Positions 45,801 to 52,998 of a stretch of DNA of 64,000 bases are shown in pieces (position 1 is the stretch's first letter; each line of letters begins with the position of its first letter). This stretch comes from a virus. The notes below the pieces were generated by a model. The model had not been told where the DNA came from. It saw nothing but the letters and a program-made list of their open reading frames with translations, and ran no database searches. The stretch is taken from positions 1 to 64,000 of the IMG/VR virus record IMGVR_UViG_3300025816_000009; one strand, 5' to 3'. The position numbers and the translations under genes are program-made.

Positions 45801-46178
45801 ATGCCTTCTTTCGAATGGTCGCAAGCCGGCTCGGATGACCATTGGGTGATTCGCTCGGTGAACATGAGATGGTTGTCCGTTCCCGGTCTAGGATTCGACT
45901 CAACTAATGGTTGGTTTCCGACAGGAGCGGCGAGCGGAATTGCGGGAACTGAAACATTCCCTCATCAAGCGCCTCAATTGCGCTATCAGAGATACAATGG
46001 ATTCAATGCTTCCGCTCTTGATTTAGCGTGGCTGACAAATGAAATGTCATGGAACAAAACCCCTCTTCCTCAATCCTCTCTTTACCTTCCGGGTGGCGGA
46101 ACTCAATATGTCAATCCGGCGGATGAAACTAATGCAGGCGGAACTACTGCTGATGAAATCCCGGGCTATCCAATATGA
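39873..46178 (+). CDS. Giant virion protein, probable tail/host-interaction component
   Basis: 2,101 residues, starting at a GTG. The sequence is Gly/Asn/Thr/Trp-rich and beta-like throughout, without coiled coil or collagen. It shares style with the 1,616-residue tail protein (long repeated SxW/GGxx segments) but no clear PKD motif was seen. Two exact CTATTG-N4-CAATAG dyads lie inside. Being the largest gene, flanked by tail/baseplate genes, it is probably a tail-tip or spike protein. Function is inferred from size, composition and position. Confidence 0.55.
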   Translation: MPKVPTTKVSLIPPLGAGLGLPFTVMYADEKIDPSSTTAGRFNRDSDLLADSYPRTGQLATQPMPNAPKIQTRQQSSGGITPTSGNTFNLKPVYESAYFNMGAPSLNYGMGQLEFCQLMQHSSRSMWDATKIRSEFIVPRRTYSTAGRYTSHPRRKFASARQGNFSLMEVMSAPDVNALHTPCDQLIGTVGGLDGVGACSNANFNGGMRVAALTHFAKSDLPSNGFGLTYGDAHNTIFATSLHSHPIKDGQTTANAGIASNGGGTSDWSGQNFYETWDVMWTLNQHTIPQTLTAGTTLSAPDACMTADATNNTDDDHYFKMNTIQSVAVRDIPTYGGTEKTSPIGAAQYGNHVVADSCGLVGFEGTISVSGFFSVSAGKLGGNSFSEDLWNTEGVGYGGLNIQVHSGLTHRRNRLYSQRTNNAAKEYDTIFRYGSDGTAVQPMTDAMKTRAKRFAGSTIDANSSSFYATRTLYDNKGSFGGGGNQDLVGDIPTTNAPGILGDTADMNATSVSNTYSSAFLKNRIPTKVKIVPQIVGYENITVAPGSSKTTQHSGASNIVFRKPIVDYHVLVSVIKPTTNVAKSAAASPNNGHEDVGTPTSRNNPAPRWPTIDANYDGESCNIFHAVFRINPENLEQVYINTSQGAAHDLNMNEKICAHSVMPRHNYGTNALAGKTSQGWGLHQMTPFRPISNHAWAKIPRLSGTIEPGGFYQRGGISHLWDADGYGGELFVSADMTHASDFNSQVWGNGQMWPDGDNNAGNPPGSELMIFKYSSRGDPFYTKGATTMADNPLRAAMVAKTNTDYITGFYAASMDGGFTITDTATKTWKGWSIHDWVFPQKELMRYLGREDKGLLSNHPSLHCSSLSIQEDGRMLMAAIQRDVIVSADEYPYEDVGFPLNPSISATECPSGFYYDAASKTCKSIMNPTYDSSGSVWPGTGDEIAGLEAPRPVIAADGTKSTNTPPGNNFSRWPTWTTLKANTKARSLILLFSNTPASGGKLVAGRAKFDITTEKVGTQTVSVENWTFDDTWWNGSQIAWWYQESGQRAIPITYGSYPEARCSHAVLPRALPHLMSDGTHTGGYPQSMPIDRVMSSPAGNNGTTRSTLDTWATARRNFLLLTRYIPTTIGFSDFGIGMNPHQEVGWAGWSMPTALFDPIDYGNGTDFFQETNILISLWENYFPNNNQNASAARSYIGPRGGFSHFGPLHYGTSGFNHPYETDIIWTQVHGGVGYDLPLHLLIPPAVHVRARSGGNGSLDLELELPFHRTDTIELDGAIGFNSGFDKGPENLPGGSRPTLGNYSLSTNLWNRKTLNSGGAKMGGYDSSYQRVHGPIIEGTGLTAFWGDHPTDRFHASAMPIMPPNTYSHKEVETNMYPPIMLARSSEYNRLDQLAVSEQLQSSTEVHLSQTTRPFWDSGSMVSARGVGSMNDKKLNRARFLSEIAGKKVYTSPEACVDFTFTGTNSPDAGLGKGQRILRTPEGTLHQFLIERSGQASSSNMPMWTHYKQPTGQDLFWNSKALKTDGSNYDGKDECGPLLETLTGSSDKGRVLGAAYASDSAGTIHAVIEYTALKSDSTSTLERAHRLYYTYAKRTLKSNSPTPVYDWDWSIHTPQLINAGTLTGTDGEKAGSPNDLRQPSLVCDASDRLHLAFTQVVKSTNGGSRNYSAIWLMNKLATEDEFPAFVGNGNHPETTDSRIQLVSPIMTSAEESNAATNNPATLNQKVIYCDMPKICLRGDGVPVVFYRGDPTANYTTAARRFTAIYVNRGAEGTSSDSMGRIKFDTSQAVSNLGYVLSGDVNSTPATDVIYYDAIIDEKDRAYTTGIWGNDSTYHRATQVNTFNTRQDFLEQYTTAKGLGTTRTLYATTVASNTLSYLSDITMTSNGDGQIHMIFGFSLQGATPKGKTTRTTNTTQSIISPLQVPATPVSPMDATQPGDGTIYDGGYTDSMAHQNFSTGGSYPSSLKDWEGQNKHFLEVWMPSFEWSQAGSDDHWVIRSVNMRWLSVPGLGFDSTNGWFPTGAASGIAGTETFPHQAPQLRYQRYNGFNASALDLAWLTNEMSWNKTPLPQSSLYLPGGGTQYVNPADETNAGGTTADEIPGYPI
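41245..41260. repeat. Exact CTATTG-N4-CAATAG dyad
   Basis: CTATTGACGCCAATAG, identical to the terminase-gene copy. A half-degraded copy (CTATTGACGCCAATTA) follows at 41703-41718. Confidence 0.7.
43696..43711. repeat. Exact CTATTG-N4-CAATAG dyad
   Basis: CTATTGGGTTCAATAG in the giant gene; a one-mismatch copy (CTATTC GACC CAATAG) is at 43329-43344 and another (CTATTT ACGT CAATAG) at 45151-45166. Confidence 0.7.
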
Positions 46179-46246
46179 TTAACACTGATGATTATCCCAA
46201 GTGGGCGATTTGGTTAATGAAAAAGATTGGAATCATTATTCAGTAA
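46175..46246 (+). CDS. 23-residue microprotein
   Basis: ATGA overlap with the giant gene's stop; reads MINTDDYPKWAIWLMKKIGII and ends IQ. Short amphipathic/hydrophobic peptide. The overlap supports coupled translation, but so short a frame could be chance. Its stop overlaps the end of the convergent gene by 7 bases. Confidence 0.35.
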   Translation: MINTDDYPKWAIWLMKKIGIIIQ

Positions 46247-46575
46247 GTGTCTCTAGTCCATTCCATTCCACTTTGGAAGATAACTCTTAATGTTCCATAA
46301 CGACCTTCTGCTCTAAATCTTGTCATGAACATATCGAATGCAACAGTCTGCATTTGCCTAGATGTTGTTTGGTCTAACAAATCAGAAGGTTGAGGACCTG
46401 CTCTGAATCCACCAACAAGCGAAAGGTATTGTCCTTGAAGGTCAAGAGATACCCCTTGTTCAGTCGTTGCGACCCATTCTTCGTCAGCCATTCCATCTCT
46501 TACAAGTGCGGATAAGTATGCCTGCGCTTCTGCGGTTGTTGCTCTGTATTGCGGTTGTCCGTAATCTCTGCTCAT
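46240..46575 (-). CDS. Hypothetical protein (leftward)
   Basis: 111 residues beginning MSRDYGQPQYRATTAEAQAYL, helical and acidic, ending with a beta hairpin (GRYGTLRVIFQSGMEWTRDTY). The ATG at 46575 is right for a promoter at 46597-46611; an upstream in-frame ATG precedes the TATA box. A small accessory gene with strong promoter; no family recognised. Confidence 0.6.
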   Translation of the reverse strand: MSRDYGQPQYRATTAEAQAYLSALVRDGMADEEWVATTEQGVSLDLQGQYLSLVGGFRAGPQPSDLLDQTTSRQMQTVAFDMFMTRFRAEGRYGTLRVIFQSGMEWTRDTY

Positions 46576-46596
46576 ATACTGTCGTGTACTGCTTTG

Positions 46597-46611
46597 CCTA
46601 TAAAGGTTTCG
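46597..46611 (-). promoter_or_regulatory. Leftward promoter
   Basis: CGAAACCTTTATAGG on the leftward strand with an ATTGATA box just upstream; about 22 bases to the ATG. Confidence 0.6.
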
Positions 46612-46659
46612 TTCTATCAATGTTAACACATATCAATGAAAAGATTAGAATAATTTTGT

Positions 46660-46923
46660 AAGGGCAACAGTATGCCTCTGTTCAGATTCGCCGGTTTGGC
46701 GGCCGCATATTCCACACAATCCCGGTAAGGATTTCGTTCCCAACCACGAGAACTCAAATGTTTTATAGATAGGCTACTGACCACCATTCTCTCACGTTAG
46801 TTCATTTTATAATCAAGTCTAACACCAAGCAATTCCTTTCGGACCTCTTAGAGTGCGTTCCCCCTATCCTGTTGCCCGGGCGTCAAAGCGCCCAAGAGAA
46901 GCCACCTTCCCTCAAACCTAACG
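46660..46923 (-). ncRNA. Probable leftward RNA (TTAG family, diverged)
   Basis: Behind a leftward promoter at 46935-46950 with CGTTAGGTTTGAGGG at the usual distance. A GGGCG-CTTTGA-CGCCC hairpin lies about 30 bases in (46878-46893). A stretch GGATAGGGGGAACG resembles GGATAGGGGGCAACG in the RNA island at 63.1 kb. No supported frame in this 260-base region. The 3' end is not defined. Confidence 0.45.
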
Positions 46924-46934
46924 AACAGCCTTTG

Positions 46935-46994
46935 GCTTATAAAGGTTTCGTTTTATCAATGTTAATAGTTATCAATAGAAAGATTTATTAATGG
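46935..46994. promoter_or_regulatory. Divergent promoter pair
   Basis: Leftward CGAAACCTTTATAAGCC with an ATTGATA-like box. Rightward TATCAATAGAAAGATTTATTAATGG (TATA at 46983-46992) followed by CCTAGGACAGTACAGAG. Confidence 0.55.
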
Positions 46995-47015
46995 AATGTC
47001 CTAGGACAGTACAGA

Positions 47016-47087
47016 GTGAACGGCGCTTATCCGAGCAAAGTTCGCAAACCCGGTGGCTACGACCGATTCGAACTTGATTCGTCTTAG
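47016..47087 (+). CDS. 23-residue microprotein behind a strong promoter
   Basis: GTG start directly after CCTAGGACAGTACAGAG, the start-region motif shared with known genes. The peptide reads MNGAYPSKVRKPGGYDRFEL and ends DSS. The start motif is the main support; the alternative is that this region is a non-coding RNA. Confidence 0.4.
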   Translation: MNGAYPSKVRKPGGYDRFELDSS

Positions 47088-47126
47088 CCTAGGAAGTTGG
47101 GGGATATGAGAGAACATATTCTCCGT

Positions 47127-47193
47127 TAGAAGATTGACTGTATTGCTTGGAAGCAGAACACTTTGGGGCGAACTTGGTCTGTTCTATCTTCTA
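47127..47193 (+). ncRNA. Possible stem-closed RNA
   Basis: TAGAAGAT pairs with ATCTTCTA 52 bases later and AGAACA with TGTTCT inside. It lies downstream of the microprotein on the same transcript. Could be an RNA, a regulatory leader, or chance. Confidence 0.3.
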
Positions 47194-47252
47194 TCATATA
47201 GGAGCAGGGATGCTTCTAAGCCACCGGGAAATCGCATAATTCAAAAACCAAT

Positions 47253-47268
47253 CAATTCATAAAGGTGC
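47253..47268 (+). promoter_or_regulatory. TATA-GGTG promoter
   Basis: CAATTCATAAAGGTG lies 18-32 bases before the methyltransferase ATG; the same TTCATAAAGGTG precedes the clamp gene. Confidence 0.55.
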
Positions 47269-47284
47269 GGCAAGGGTCAAGAAC

Positions 47285-48028
47285 ATGGATAAAATCCGCA
47301 TCGACACTAAGAAGTACGATTCTCATCTATCTCAAAAGTGGACTGACGAGAATGCGGCAGGCAACGAGTTCCTTTGGAATGCAAGAATTGAGATACTTTC
47401 GAAGAAGGATTCCAACGCATTTTGGAAAGGCGAAGGATGGCGAACTGCACCACGTCGGCCGAGGAACATAGCACTTCCCTATCAGTGGTTATTTACACAA
47501 TCAGACAAATTAGATTTCCCGGGGCGCTTGAAGCCTGTTCCGGGAACGTGCAAAACGACGCTTGAAGTTCTTGATTACGGATGTGGTCGCGGCCAAGATG
47601 CTATGAGATTCGGTTTCAAGAAATACGACCCGAATTGGTTTCCGGACTCTCCATGGGACCCGGTGAGAATAGAGGGGAAATATGATTTCATTTTCTGCAT
47701 CTATGTTCTCGACGTTATATTAACATCGGAAAAAAGACATGAGGTTGTAAATGATATTCGGCGCTTGTTGAAACCGGGTGGACAGGCTTACATCATTAAC
47801 AGATGTGATGATTATGCAAGCATGAAAGATGGAAAAGTGGTAAGGAAAACCGTTGATTCATCTTGGGAACTTGCTAGAGTCGAACCTGCTCGTGAATATG
47901 GTTGCGCCGAGATTTACAGAAACTTCTTTTTCCAAGTTTGGGTTTGCGACGATAAAGGTCCTTGTGTTCCGGAAAACACAGTGGAATTGAAGACTTCATG
48001 GACGGGCTTGGTATCGGAAGAGGAATAA
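47285..48028 (+). CDS. SAM-dependent methyltransferase
   Basis: 247 residues. The SAM motif LEVLDYGCGRGQD lies near residue 97, followed by YDFIFCIYVLDVI and IRRLLKPGGQAYIINRCDD (motif post-III). N-terminal 80 residues are extra. Class I fold; could act on small molecule, protein or nucleic acid. Own promoter and location before a baseplate gene do not reveal the target. Confidence 0.7.
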   Translation: MDKIRIDTKKYDSHLSQKWTDENAAGNEFLWNARIEILSKKDSNAFWKGEGWRTAPRRPRNIALPYQWLFTQSDKLDFPGRLKPVPGTCKTTLEVLDYGCGRGQDAMRFGFKKYDPNWFPDSPWDPVRIEGKYDFIFCIYVLDVILTSEKRHEVVNDIRRLLKPGGQAYIINRCDDYASMKDGKVVRKTVDSSWELARVEPAREYGCAEIYRNFFFQVWVCDDKGPCVPENTVELKTSWTGLVSEEE

Positions 48029-48051
48029 GCCCCGGCGAAGTCTGAAAGGCC

Positions 48052-49845
48052 GTGGATAGGAAGTTAGAGCGCTATCATCGGATAGTCCGTGAGTCTCCAA
48101 AAGAAACAATTGACCCACCTGCCGGCTTGTCAGAAGCAATAGAACAAATGTCGAAAGACAAGAGAAGGCCACGAACTGCGATAGCAAGATGGGTCAGCAA
48201 ACAGTGGGCGGAATTGCATTACGAAAGAATACAAGGTCAACCCTTGCCCGAGGCTTCTGCGGCTATTGGGATGGTTCAGAAGGAAACAATCGAGAGGCCA
48301 ACTCACTTCCCAACTCATTTCGGACTTGGGTTAGTCCCGTCAACATTATCAATTGGCGGTTGGCGACAGGATAAGACATACACTTCATGTTATACATCTT
48401 TGAGCGTTCCTAGGCCATTCGACCCGACACTCCATGGAACTATCGCCGGAACTGTTGGGTTCAGTTATATGGGCTACCAAGGAAATCCCGACCCGGCTCA
48501 ATATGACATAACCACTAGAAGAGGCGGTGGTCCTCGTGGTGGTTTCAGTTGGACGACAGGACCAACAGAAGGAAATTATCCTACTAGCGTTCTTCCTCAA
48601 CCGACTTTCAATCTCGGCGTATTGGGATTCAGTAATGGCGGATGGAATCCCGAAGGTCTTCAATGGACGAATAGACCCAAGCAAGTTCGACTTCAAGGTC
48701 TTAGAAATAATTCGGTTCATCGTGTGATGTTCGCCCGTTCTCGAAAAGTAATGTTCAGAAACTTGTACGGTCCAATATCAGAAGACGAAGCGACACCAAA
48801 AGCGCCGAATGTTTTGATTAACGGAACAAAGCCAATTTCCGGAATCAAAAACTTGCGAATAAAACGCCGATATAATGCACCTGCCGAGGCGACTATTGAC
48901 CTCAATAGTGTGGCGGGAAGACGGTCCGGTATTGTGAAACTTGGCGACACGGTGCAAGTTTTTGCATCTCCCCGGGAGTGGGATAATCCACCACTAATTT
49001 TTACAGGATTCGTTTCAGACATTGAAGAAGATTCTACCACGGTTTCAATAATCTGCCTAGATGCTCTAGGGTATTTGACGAAAGAAGTTCTTTTGACTAA
49101 TCCAACATACCAAGAAACCGACGCGGGTGTGGTTTGTAGAGATATTATCGCAGGTTCTTCATACGGTCCGCCGCTAGGAAAAATCTCAACACAAACCCGA
49201 GTTATACTTCCCTCAAGTTTGGATTTGTCTAAGAAAAGTCGTCTCGATGCAATCCAAACAATACTCGATATTGTCAACAACACACCCAACCAAGTCATAC
49301 TTCAAGCAGAGGTTAACGGGTACATTAATCTTGTGAGATTGAGGGAAGTTGATGATACAAGTTTGAAACCTTACATCGCCGGGAGACTGCCAAAAACTTC
49401 TGTCCCACAGGATTTGTACCCGACTCAAATAACTAGAGATGAGGGAGATTTAGACTTCGTAAATAAAGTGTCAATCACAAACTCTGAAATCGGTTTGATA
49501 GCAACCGAACCTACAACACCTGTTCAAAATCCTGTTCATATTATTGTCGAAGAAACTGCGGCGACTGACGTTCCGACAGCCAAGTTCTTTGCTCAACAAA
49601 TATTGAATCAACAAGGTCGAGCAGGTTCTCGTTGGAATGTTCAAGCGCTACCGGAGAGGTTTGATATTATGCCGGGTCAAGTAGTTGACTTCGCTTCCAC
49701 TGATGGCGGTCTAGCAGGCAGGCAAAGAGTATTCGATGTATCAATAAAATACAGCCCGAGCGACGTATCAATGACGATGACTGTTGGTCGTCAAGCCCCC
49801 GATTTGGTTGCCATGTTGAGATATGCAACAGGCGTTTCGCAATAA
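48052..49845 (+). CDS. Baseplate hub/tail protein (gp27/late-control D-like)
   Basis: 597 residues. The N-terminal part (1-200) is Gly-rich and unassigned. From about residue 215 the sequence matches late-control-D/gp27-type hub proteins: INGTKPISGIKNLRIKRRYNAPAEATIDLNSVAGRRSG...LGDTVQVFASP, FTGFVSDIEED..VSIICLDALGYLTK, then KSRLDAIQTILDIVNNTPNQVILQAEVNGYINLVRL, WNVQALPERFDIMPGQVVDF. The hub connects tube and tip proteins. An exact dyad lies inside. The start is GTG. Confidence 0.7.
   Translation: MDRKLERYHRIVRESPKETIDPPAGLSEAIEQMSKDKRRPRTAIARWVSKQWAELHYERIQGQPLPEASAAIGMVQKETIERPTHFPTHFGLGLVPSTLSIGGWRQDKTYTSCYTSLSVPRPFDPTLHGTIAGTVGFSYMGYQGNPDPAQYDITTRRGGGPRGGFSWTTGPTEGNYPTSVLPQPTFNLGVLGFSNGGWNPEGLQWTNRPKQVRLQGLRNNSVHRVMFARSRKVMFRNLYGPISEDEATPKAPNVLINGTKPISGIKNLRIKRRYNAPAEATIDLNSVAGRRSGIVKLGDTVQVFASPREWDNPPLIFTGFVSDIEEDSTTVSIICLDALGYLTKEVLLTNPTYQETDAGVVCRDIIAGSSYGPPLGKISTQTRVILPSSLDLSKKSRLDAIQTILDIVNNTPNQVILQAEVNGYINLVRLREVDDTSLKPYIAGRLPKTSVPQDLYPTQITRDEGDLDFVNKVSITNSEIGLIATEPTTPVQNPVHIIVEETAATDVPTAKFFAQQILNQQGRAGSRWNVQALPERFDIMPGQVVDFASTDGGLAGRQRVFDVSIKYSPSDVSMTMTVGRQAPDLVAMLRYATGVSQ
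48893..48908. repeat. Exact CTATTG-N4-CAATAG dyad
   Basis: CTATTGACCTCAATAG within the baseplate hub gene. Confidence 0.7.
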
Positions 49846-49867
49846 TCGGAGTTTTTATCCCCATCAT

Positions 49868-49896
49868 TAGATTCCCCCCCTTTAGGGGGGAATCTA
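49868..49896 (+). terminator. 12-bp C/G-rich terminator hairpin
   Basis: TAGATTCCCCCC pairs perfectly with GGGGGGAATCTA around CTTTA, 23 bases after the hub stop. Confidence 0.65.
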
Positions 49897-50014
49897 GTCT
49901 AAAGAATCGAACTGACTAACCCCCTAAGAGACACATAGTATAGTTGAACTGTATATACATCAGAGTATGAGTATGTTCGTTTAATTAATTAAGGTGGGAT
50001 TAGCAGGGAATGAT

Positions 50015-50069
50015 ATGGGCGCGGACACTCTTTTCCTTGAAAGCCCTGTTGTTGGGGCGTCGCGCCCAT
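50015..50069 (+). ncRNA. Possible stem-closed RNA
   Basis: ATGGGCGCG pairs perfectly with CGCGCCCAT 37 bases later. A TTTAATTAATTAAGG box at about 49980 would start transcription near the 5' arm. The 290-base gap 49846-50137 holds no gene. Confidence 0.4.
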
Positions 50070-50137
50070 GGGGTTTTGTGTTATTTCTCCCCATTAATAT
50101 GCGCCCCGATGATAGGCAACAAGCGACGGTGAAATGA

Positions 50138-50347
50138 ATGGACTTTTTAGAATTAGAAACTACGACAGGATTAACGATGATTCGAATTGATGACATTTCA
50201 GCAATCACACACATGGAATATTGTTGGGAGATTCATCTTCAATCGGGAACTATATTCAGAACAAACGACGAGAACAATCGTCTCCGTGAATGGATGCACC
50301 GAAGTCAAGGCGGAACAATGTCTTACAACGGCATTCCGAAGAAATGA
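50138..50347 (+). CDS. 69-residue hypothetical protein
   Basis: MDFLELETTTGLTMIRIDDISAI..., ...WEIHLQSGTIFRTND: pattern of a small beta-barrel/SH3-like domain as in LytTR-like fragments. No family assigned. A GGTGA Shine-Dalgarno-like element lies about 8 bases upstream. Confidence 0.5.
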   Translation: MDFLELETTTGLTMIRIDDISAITHMEYCWEIHLQSGTIFRTNDENNRLREWMHRSQGGTMSYNGIPKK

Positions 50348-50370
50348 GGAATCTGCGGTCAAGAGCCAAC

Positions 50371-50392
50371 ACCCGCCCCCCGTCGGGGGTGG
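50371..50392. terminator. GC-rich hairpin between converging transcripts
   Basis: CCCCC-CGTC-GGGGG with flanking ACC/GGT pairs; works on either strand for the gene on its left or the leftward RNA on its right. Confidence 0.5.
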
Positions 50393-50422
50393 AGCAAGCC
50401 AACTCTGATTTACGGGTTTACC

Positions 50423-50489
50423 CTACAGGTGGAAGGCCGGCCGGTGAAGTCGCCTATTCCGGCTGACTCTATCGCATTTGACCCTGTAG
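50423..50489 (-). ncRNA. Stem-closed RNA of 67 nt
   Basis: CTACAGG at one end pairs perfectly with CCTGTAG at the other; inside, GCCGG and CCGGC pair. Its leftward promoter is at 50496-50518. The closing 7-bp stem recalls a tRNA acceptor, but there is no T-loop or anticodon arm. Confidence 0.45.
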
Positions 50490-50495
50490 CCGTTT

Positions 50496-50518
50496 AGTTA
50501 TAAACCTTTTCATTGATA
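50496..50518 (-). promoter_or_regulatory. Leftward RNA promoter
   Basis: GTTATCAATGAAAAGGTTTAT on the leftward strand. Confidence 0.6.
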
Positions 50519-50538
50519 ACTCAAGACATTGATGAGGC

Positions 50539-50626
50539 GGGGGAGCAACCCCCCATTTAGAATCAAGCCCGCAACCATGCGTGGGAATCGAACCTCTCGT
50601 AGCCCTCTTCTTCCTCAATCTAAGCG
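50539..50626 (-). ncRNA. TTAG-family RNA ending in a terminator hairpin
   Basis: Starts CGCTTAGATTGAGG behind the promoter at 50638-50660 and ends in GGGGG-TTGCT-CCCCC (50539-50553). Inside, GAGGTTCGATTCCCAC looks like a tRNA T-arm but the stem does not pair and no other tRNA arm is present. Confidence 0.45.
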
Positions 50627-50637
50627 AACAGCCTTTG

Positions 50638-50694
50638 AGTTATAAATCTTTTTATTGATAACTCAAGACATTGATAGAACAAAACCTTTATATG
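50638..50694. promoter_or_regulatory. Divergent promoter pair
   Basis: Leftward TTATAAATC with ATTGATA box; rightward ATTGATA box then AAAACCTTTATATGC, followed by CCGTAGGACAGAACATG at 50716. Confidence 0.65.
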
Positions 50695-50715
50695 CTGGAA
50701 GCCGTAGGACAGAAC

Positions 50716-50952
50716 ATGAGCGGCGAGACGACATTCACAACAGGCGAGACATACAGAGCAACATCAGTTTGCGATTCAAACTGTCATTGGTACTTTACAG
50801 TAGAGCGCCGAACAAACGCATCAGTATGGGTTTCAGAGCGTGGAGAAGAAGCAGTTCGCCGAGCAGTAAGAAATTACAATGGCGAAGAGTATTTCATGCC
50901 TTTCGGAACTTACTCAATGGCCGCTCATTGTTCAGCGGGCAACGTCGCTTAA
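50716..50952 (+). CDS. Hypothetical protein behind a strong promoter
   Basis: 78 residues beginning MSGETTFTTGETYRATSVCDSNCHWYFTVERRT. It has a CDSNC motif and another Cys near the end, with a basic helix between. Same promoter class as the 38.5-kb gene. Unknown function. Its ATG is fixed by the GTAGGACAGAACATG motif. Confidence 0.55.
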   Translation: MSGETTFTTGETYRATSVCDSNCHWYFTVERRTNASVWVSERGEEAVRRAVRNYNGEEYFMPFGTYSMAAHCSAGNVA

Positions 50953-50977
50953 TAACGTGGGAATCACCCCTCGTTCT

Positions 50978-52714
50978 ATGGGCATTACTAGAATCAACAT
51001 ACCAAGCAAAGCACCGCTTCCGGACTTGTGGGAGAAAGTTCGTCCGGACTTCCCAATGCCATCTCCGAGGAAATATCAAGACGAAGTTCTCAACGTAATT
51101 TATTGGGCGCTTGAAAATGACGACTTCGATAACATAGTCATCCAAGCACCTACCGGAATCGGGAAGTCGGCAATCGCCATGACTGTTCAATCAAGATTTC
51201 AATCAGCATATCTTCTCGCCCCAAGTTTGGGATTGGCTCAACAATACAAAGATGATTACGGTCATGTTCTCAAAGAAGTTCGAGGCCGTTCCAATTTTCC
51301 TTGTTGGGTTCGTTCGGGTAATGCTGACGGAGCGCCTTGTCATGGTGTCAAGAAGTCCTGTCCTCACACGAAGCGGGAAGACCCTTGCCCGTACTACGAA
51401 CAAAAATACGCGGCTACTGATGCTCGCTTGACGCTCTCGAATCCGGCATATATGTTCAGAGTCATACAGGGCGACCCAAACTTCGACCAAAGAAAGTTCG
51501 CAATAATTGACGAGGCTCACAACATGGAATCCTTCTTCATGGATTTGATGGAAGTAAAAATAACGACAAGAGATTGGCAAATGATTCACGGCGCTCGTAC
51601 AGGTTTACCAATGGCTTACGCTCCCGAGGATTGGAAAACTCCGATGGAGAATCTTTTCAATGGCGCGAAGCGTTATCTCGAACTTGCGGAAAAGGATGAA
51701 GATGAGAAGGGTGTAGAAAATGGGCGCAAGTTATTGAGCCGATGTTCAACATTTTTGGAATTGCTAAAACAACCGAAGAGAGTTATTGTCGAAACCAAGA
51801 GCGACAGGAATGGGAAGTTCGTAGTTGCGAAGCCTATTCGTGTCAATAGTTTCGCGCTTGAACATCTCGAACGAATCAGCGAGAAAAGAATATTCCTTTC
51901 AGCGACAATTTTGAATTGTGAAACCTTCCTCAACAATCTCGGACTTGGGCATCAGAAAACTCTGTATGTTAATGTCAACAAATCTCCATTCAATCCGGAT
52001 AACTTCAATATCGTTTACGCTCCATGTGGTCCTATGTCTTGGAGCAAGCGTGATAATAGCGTCAAGAAACAAATCAAAGCGATAGCCGCAATCATGGATA
52101 GAAATACAGACAAGCGTGGAGTCGTTCTGCCTCACTCACATTATATCCGTGAGAAAATTGTTGATGGACTTCGCGACTTGGGTTATGGAGATAGGATTCT
52201 AACTCATGGTTCAGATGCGACAGGACGCAATATTGCGATTGACACTTTCTTCAAATCTCCGAGACAGGATTTAGTTCTCATCTCGACCTACGTCGGTGAG
52301 GGATTCGATTTCAAAGGCCGGCTTGCTGAATGGTTGGTCATTTGTAAGATTCCATTCCTTCCTGTCAAAGACCCTCAAATCGAATTGAGAATGAAAGAGG
52401 ACGAGCATTCATGGAGACGAGACAACGAAGGAACTCCGGCTTGTCCGTATGAAGAACCGAATAAATATTCAAACGGAATGTGTTCATCATTCAACTGCGC
52501 GAAACCTTGTCAGTCATGGTACAATCTCCAAACTGCTCTGAAACTTGTACAGGGCGCGGGACGAATTATTAGAAGTCAAGATGACAAAGGCGACCTGTAC
52601 ATCCTTGATGGGTCGTGGCAAAGGTGGGCGAGATGGAACAGTCATCTGTTGCCGTCATGGTTCAAAAACTCAATAAGAGAGATGAAGCCGTGGTTGAAGC
52701 GAGGGATTGCGTGA
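50978..52714 (+). CDS. XPD/DinG-type superfamily 2 helicase
   Basis: 578 residues. Motif I is VIQAPTGIGKSAIA, motif II DEAHNME. Between them four cysteines (FPCW, APCHG, SCPHTK, PCPYYE) fit an iron-sulfur cluster site of XPD/DinG helicases. Motif V/VI region shows STYVGEGFDFKGRLAEWLVI and QGAGRIIRSQDDKGDLYILD. Such helicases unwind 5'-3'. The ATG at 50978 follows the preceding gene; a GTG at 50957 or a longer start would overlap it. Likely part of viral recombination or replication. Confidence 0.8.
   Translation: MGITRINIPSKAPLPDLWEKVRPDFPMPSPRKYQDEVLNVIYWALENDDFDNIVIQAPTGIGKSAIAMTVQSRFQSAYLLAPSLGLAQQYKDDYGHVLKEVRGRSNFPCWVRSGNADGAPCHGVKKSCPHTKREDPCPYYEQKYAATDARLTLSNPAYMFRVIQGDPNFDQRKFAIIDEAHNMESFFMDLMEVKITTRDWQMIHGARTGLPMAYAPEDWKTPMENLFNGAKRYLELAEKDEDEKGVENGRKLLSRCSTFLELLKQPKRVIVETKSDRNGKFVVAKPIRVNSFALEHLERISEKRIFLSATILNCETFLNNLGLGHQKTLYVNVNKSPFNPDNFNIVYAPCGPMSWSKRDNSVKKQIKAIAAIMDRNTDKRGVVLPHSHYIREKIVDGLRDLGYGDRILTHGSDATGRNIAIDTFFKSPRQDLVLISTYVGEGFDFKGRLAEWLVICKIPFLPVKDPQIELRMKEDEHSWRRDNEGTPACPYEEPNKYSNGMCSSFNCAKPCQSWYNLQTALKLVQGAGRIIRSQDDKGDLYILDGSWQRWARWNSHLLPSWFKNSIREMKPWLKRGIA
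51834..51849. repeat. CTATTG-N4-CAATAG dyad, one mismatch
   Basis: CTATTC GTGT CAATAG in the helicase gene. Confidence 0.4.
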
Positions 52715-52998
52715 AAGAATTACCCGAGTTCGTTCTTGCTCCGAAGCACAAGTTTGAAATGAATGGCGAGACTATTGACATCCCCTCAAGAAAAGTTCGA
52801 GTTTACGGTTATGCAAATTGGCCGTCATGTCCGAATTGTAAAAGAGAAGGACCTATGGATGGCTTTCTTCTCAAGCCCGAGGAATGGCCGAACGCTGTAA
52901 TCATTTGCGGTGAACATCCGGGTTGCGGAATATTTTGGTGTCAGATTGGAGTTCCGCCCCAAGACCATACTTGGACGTATATCGAAAGTAATGGTTGA
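52633..52998 (+). CDS. Zinc-ribbon-like hypothetical protein
   Basis: 121 residues, starting inside the helicase gene's end (82-base overlap, different frame). CPNCKREG and CGEHPGCGIFWC give a four-Cys site in the C-terminal half. The ATG is preceded by AAGGTGGGCG. Function unknown. Confidence 0.5.
   Translation: MEQSSVAVMVQKLNKRDEAVVEARDCVKELPEFVLAPKHKFEMNGETIDIPSRKVRVYGYANWPSCPNCKREGPMDGFLLKPEEWPNAVIICGEHPGCGIFWCQIGVPPQDHTWTYIESNG

Noticed and set aside
50423-50489. Possible tRNA with 7-bp acceptor stem
   Set aside because: No T-loop or anticodon arm at either orientation; kept only as unclassified RNA.
50560-50610. tRNA-like GGTTCGATTCC on the leftward strand
   Set aside because: T-stem arms do not pair and no acceptor, D or anticodon arm can be found.
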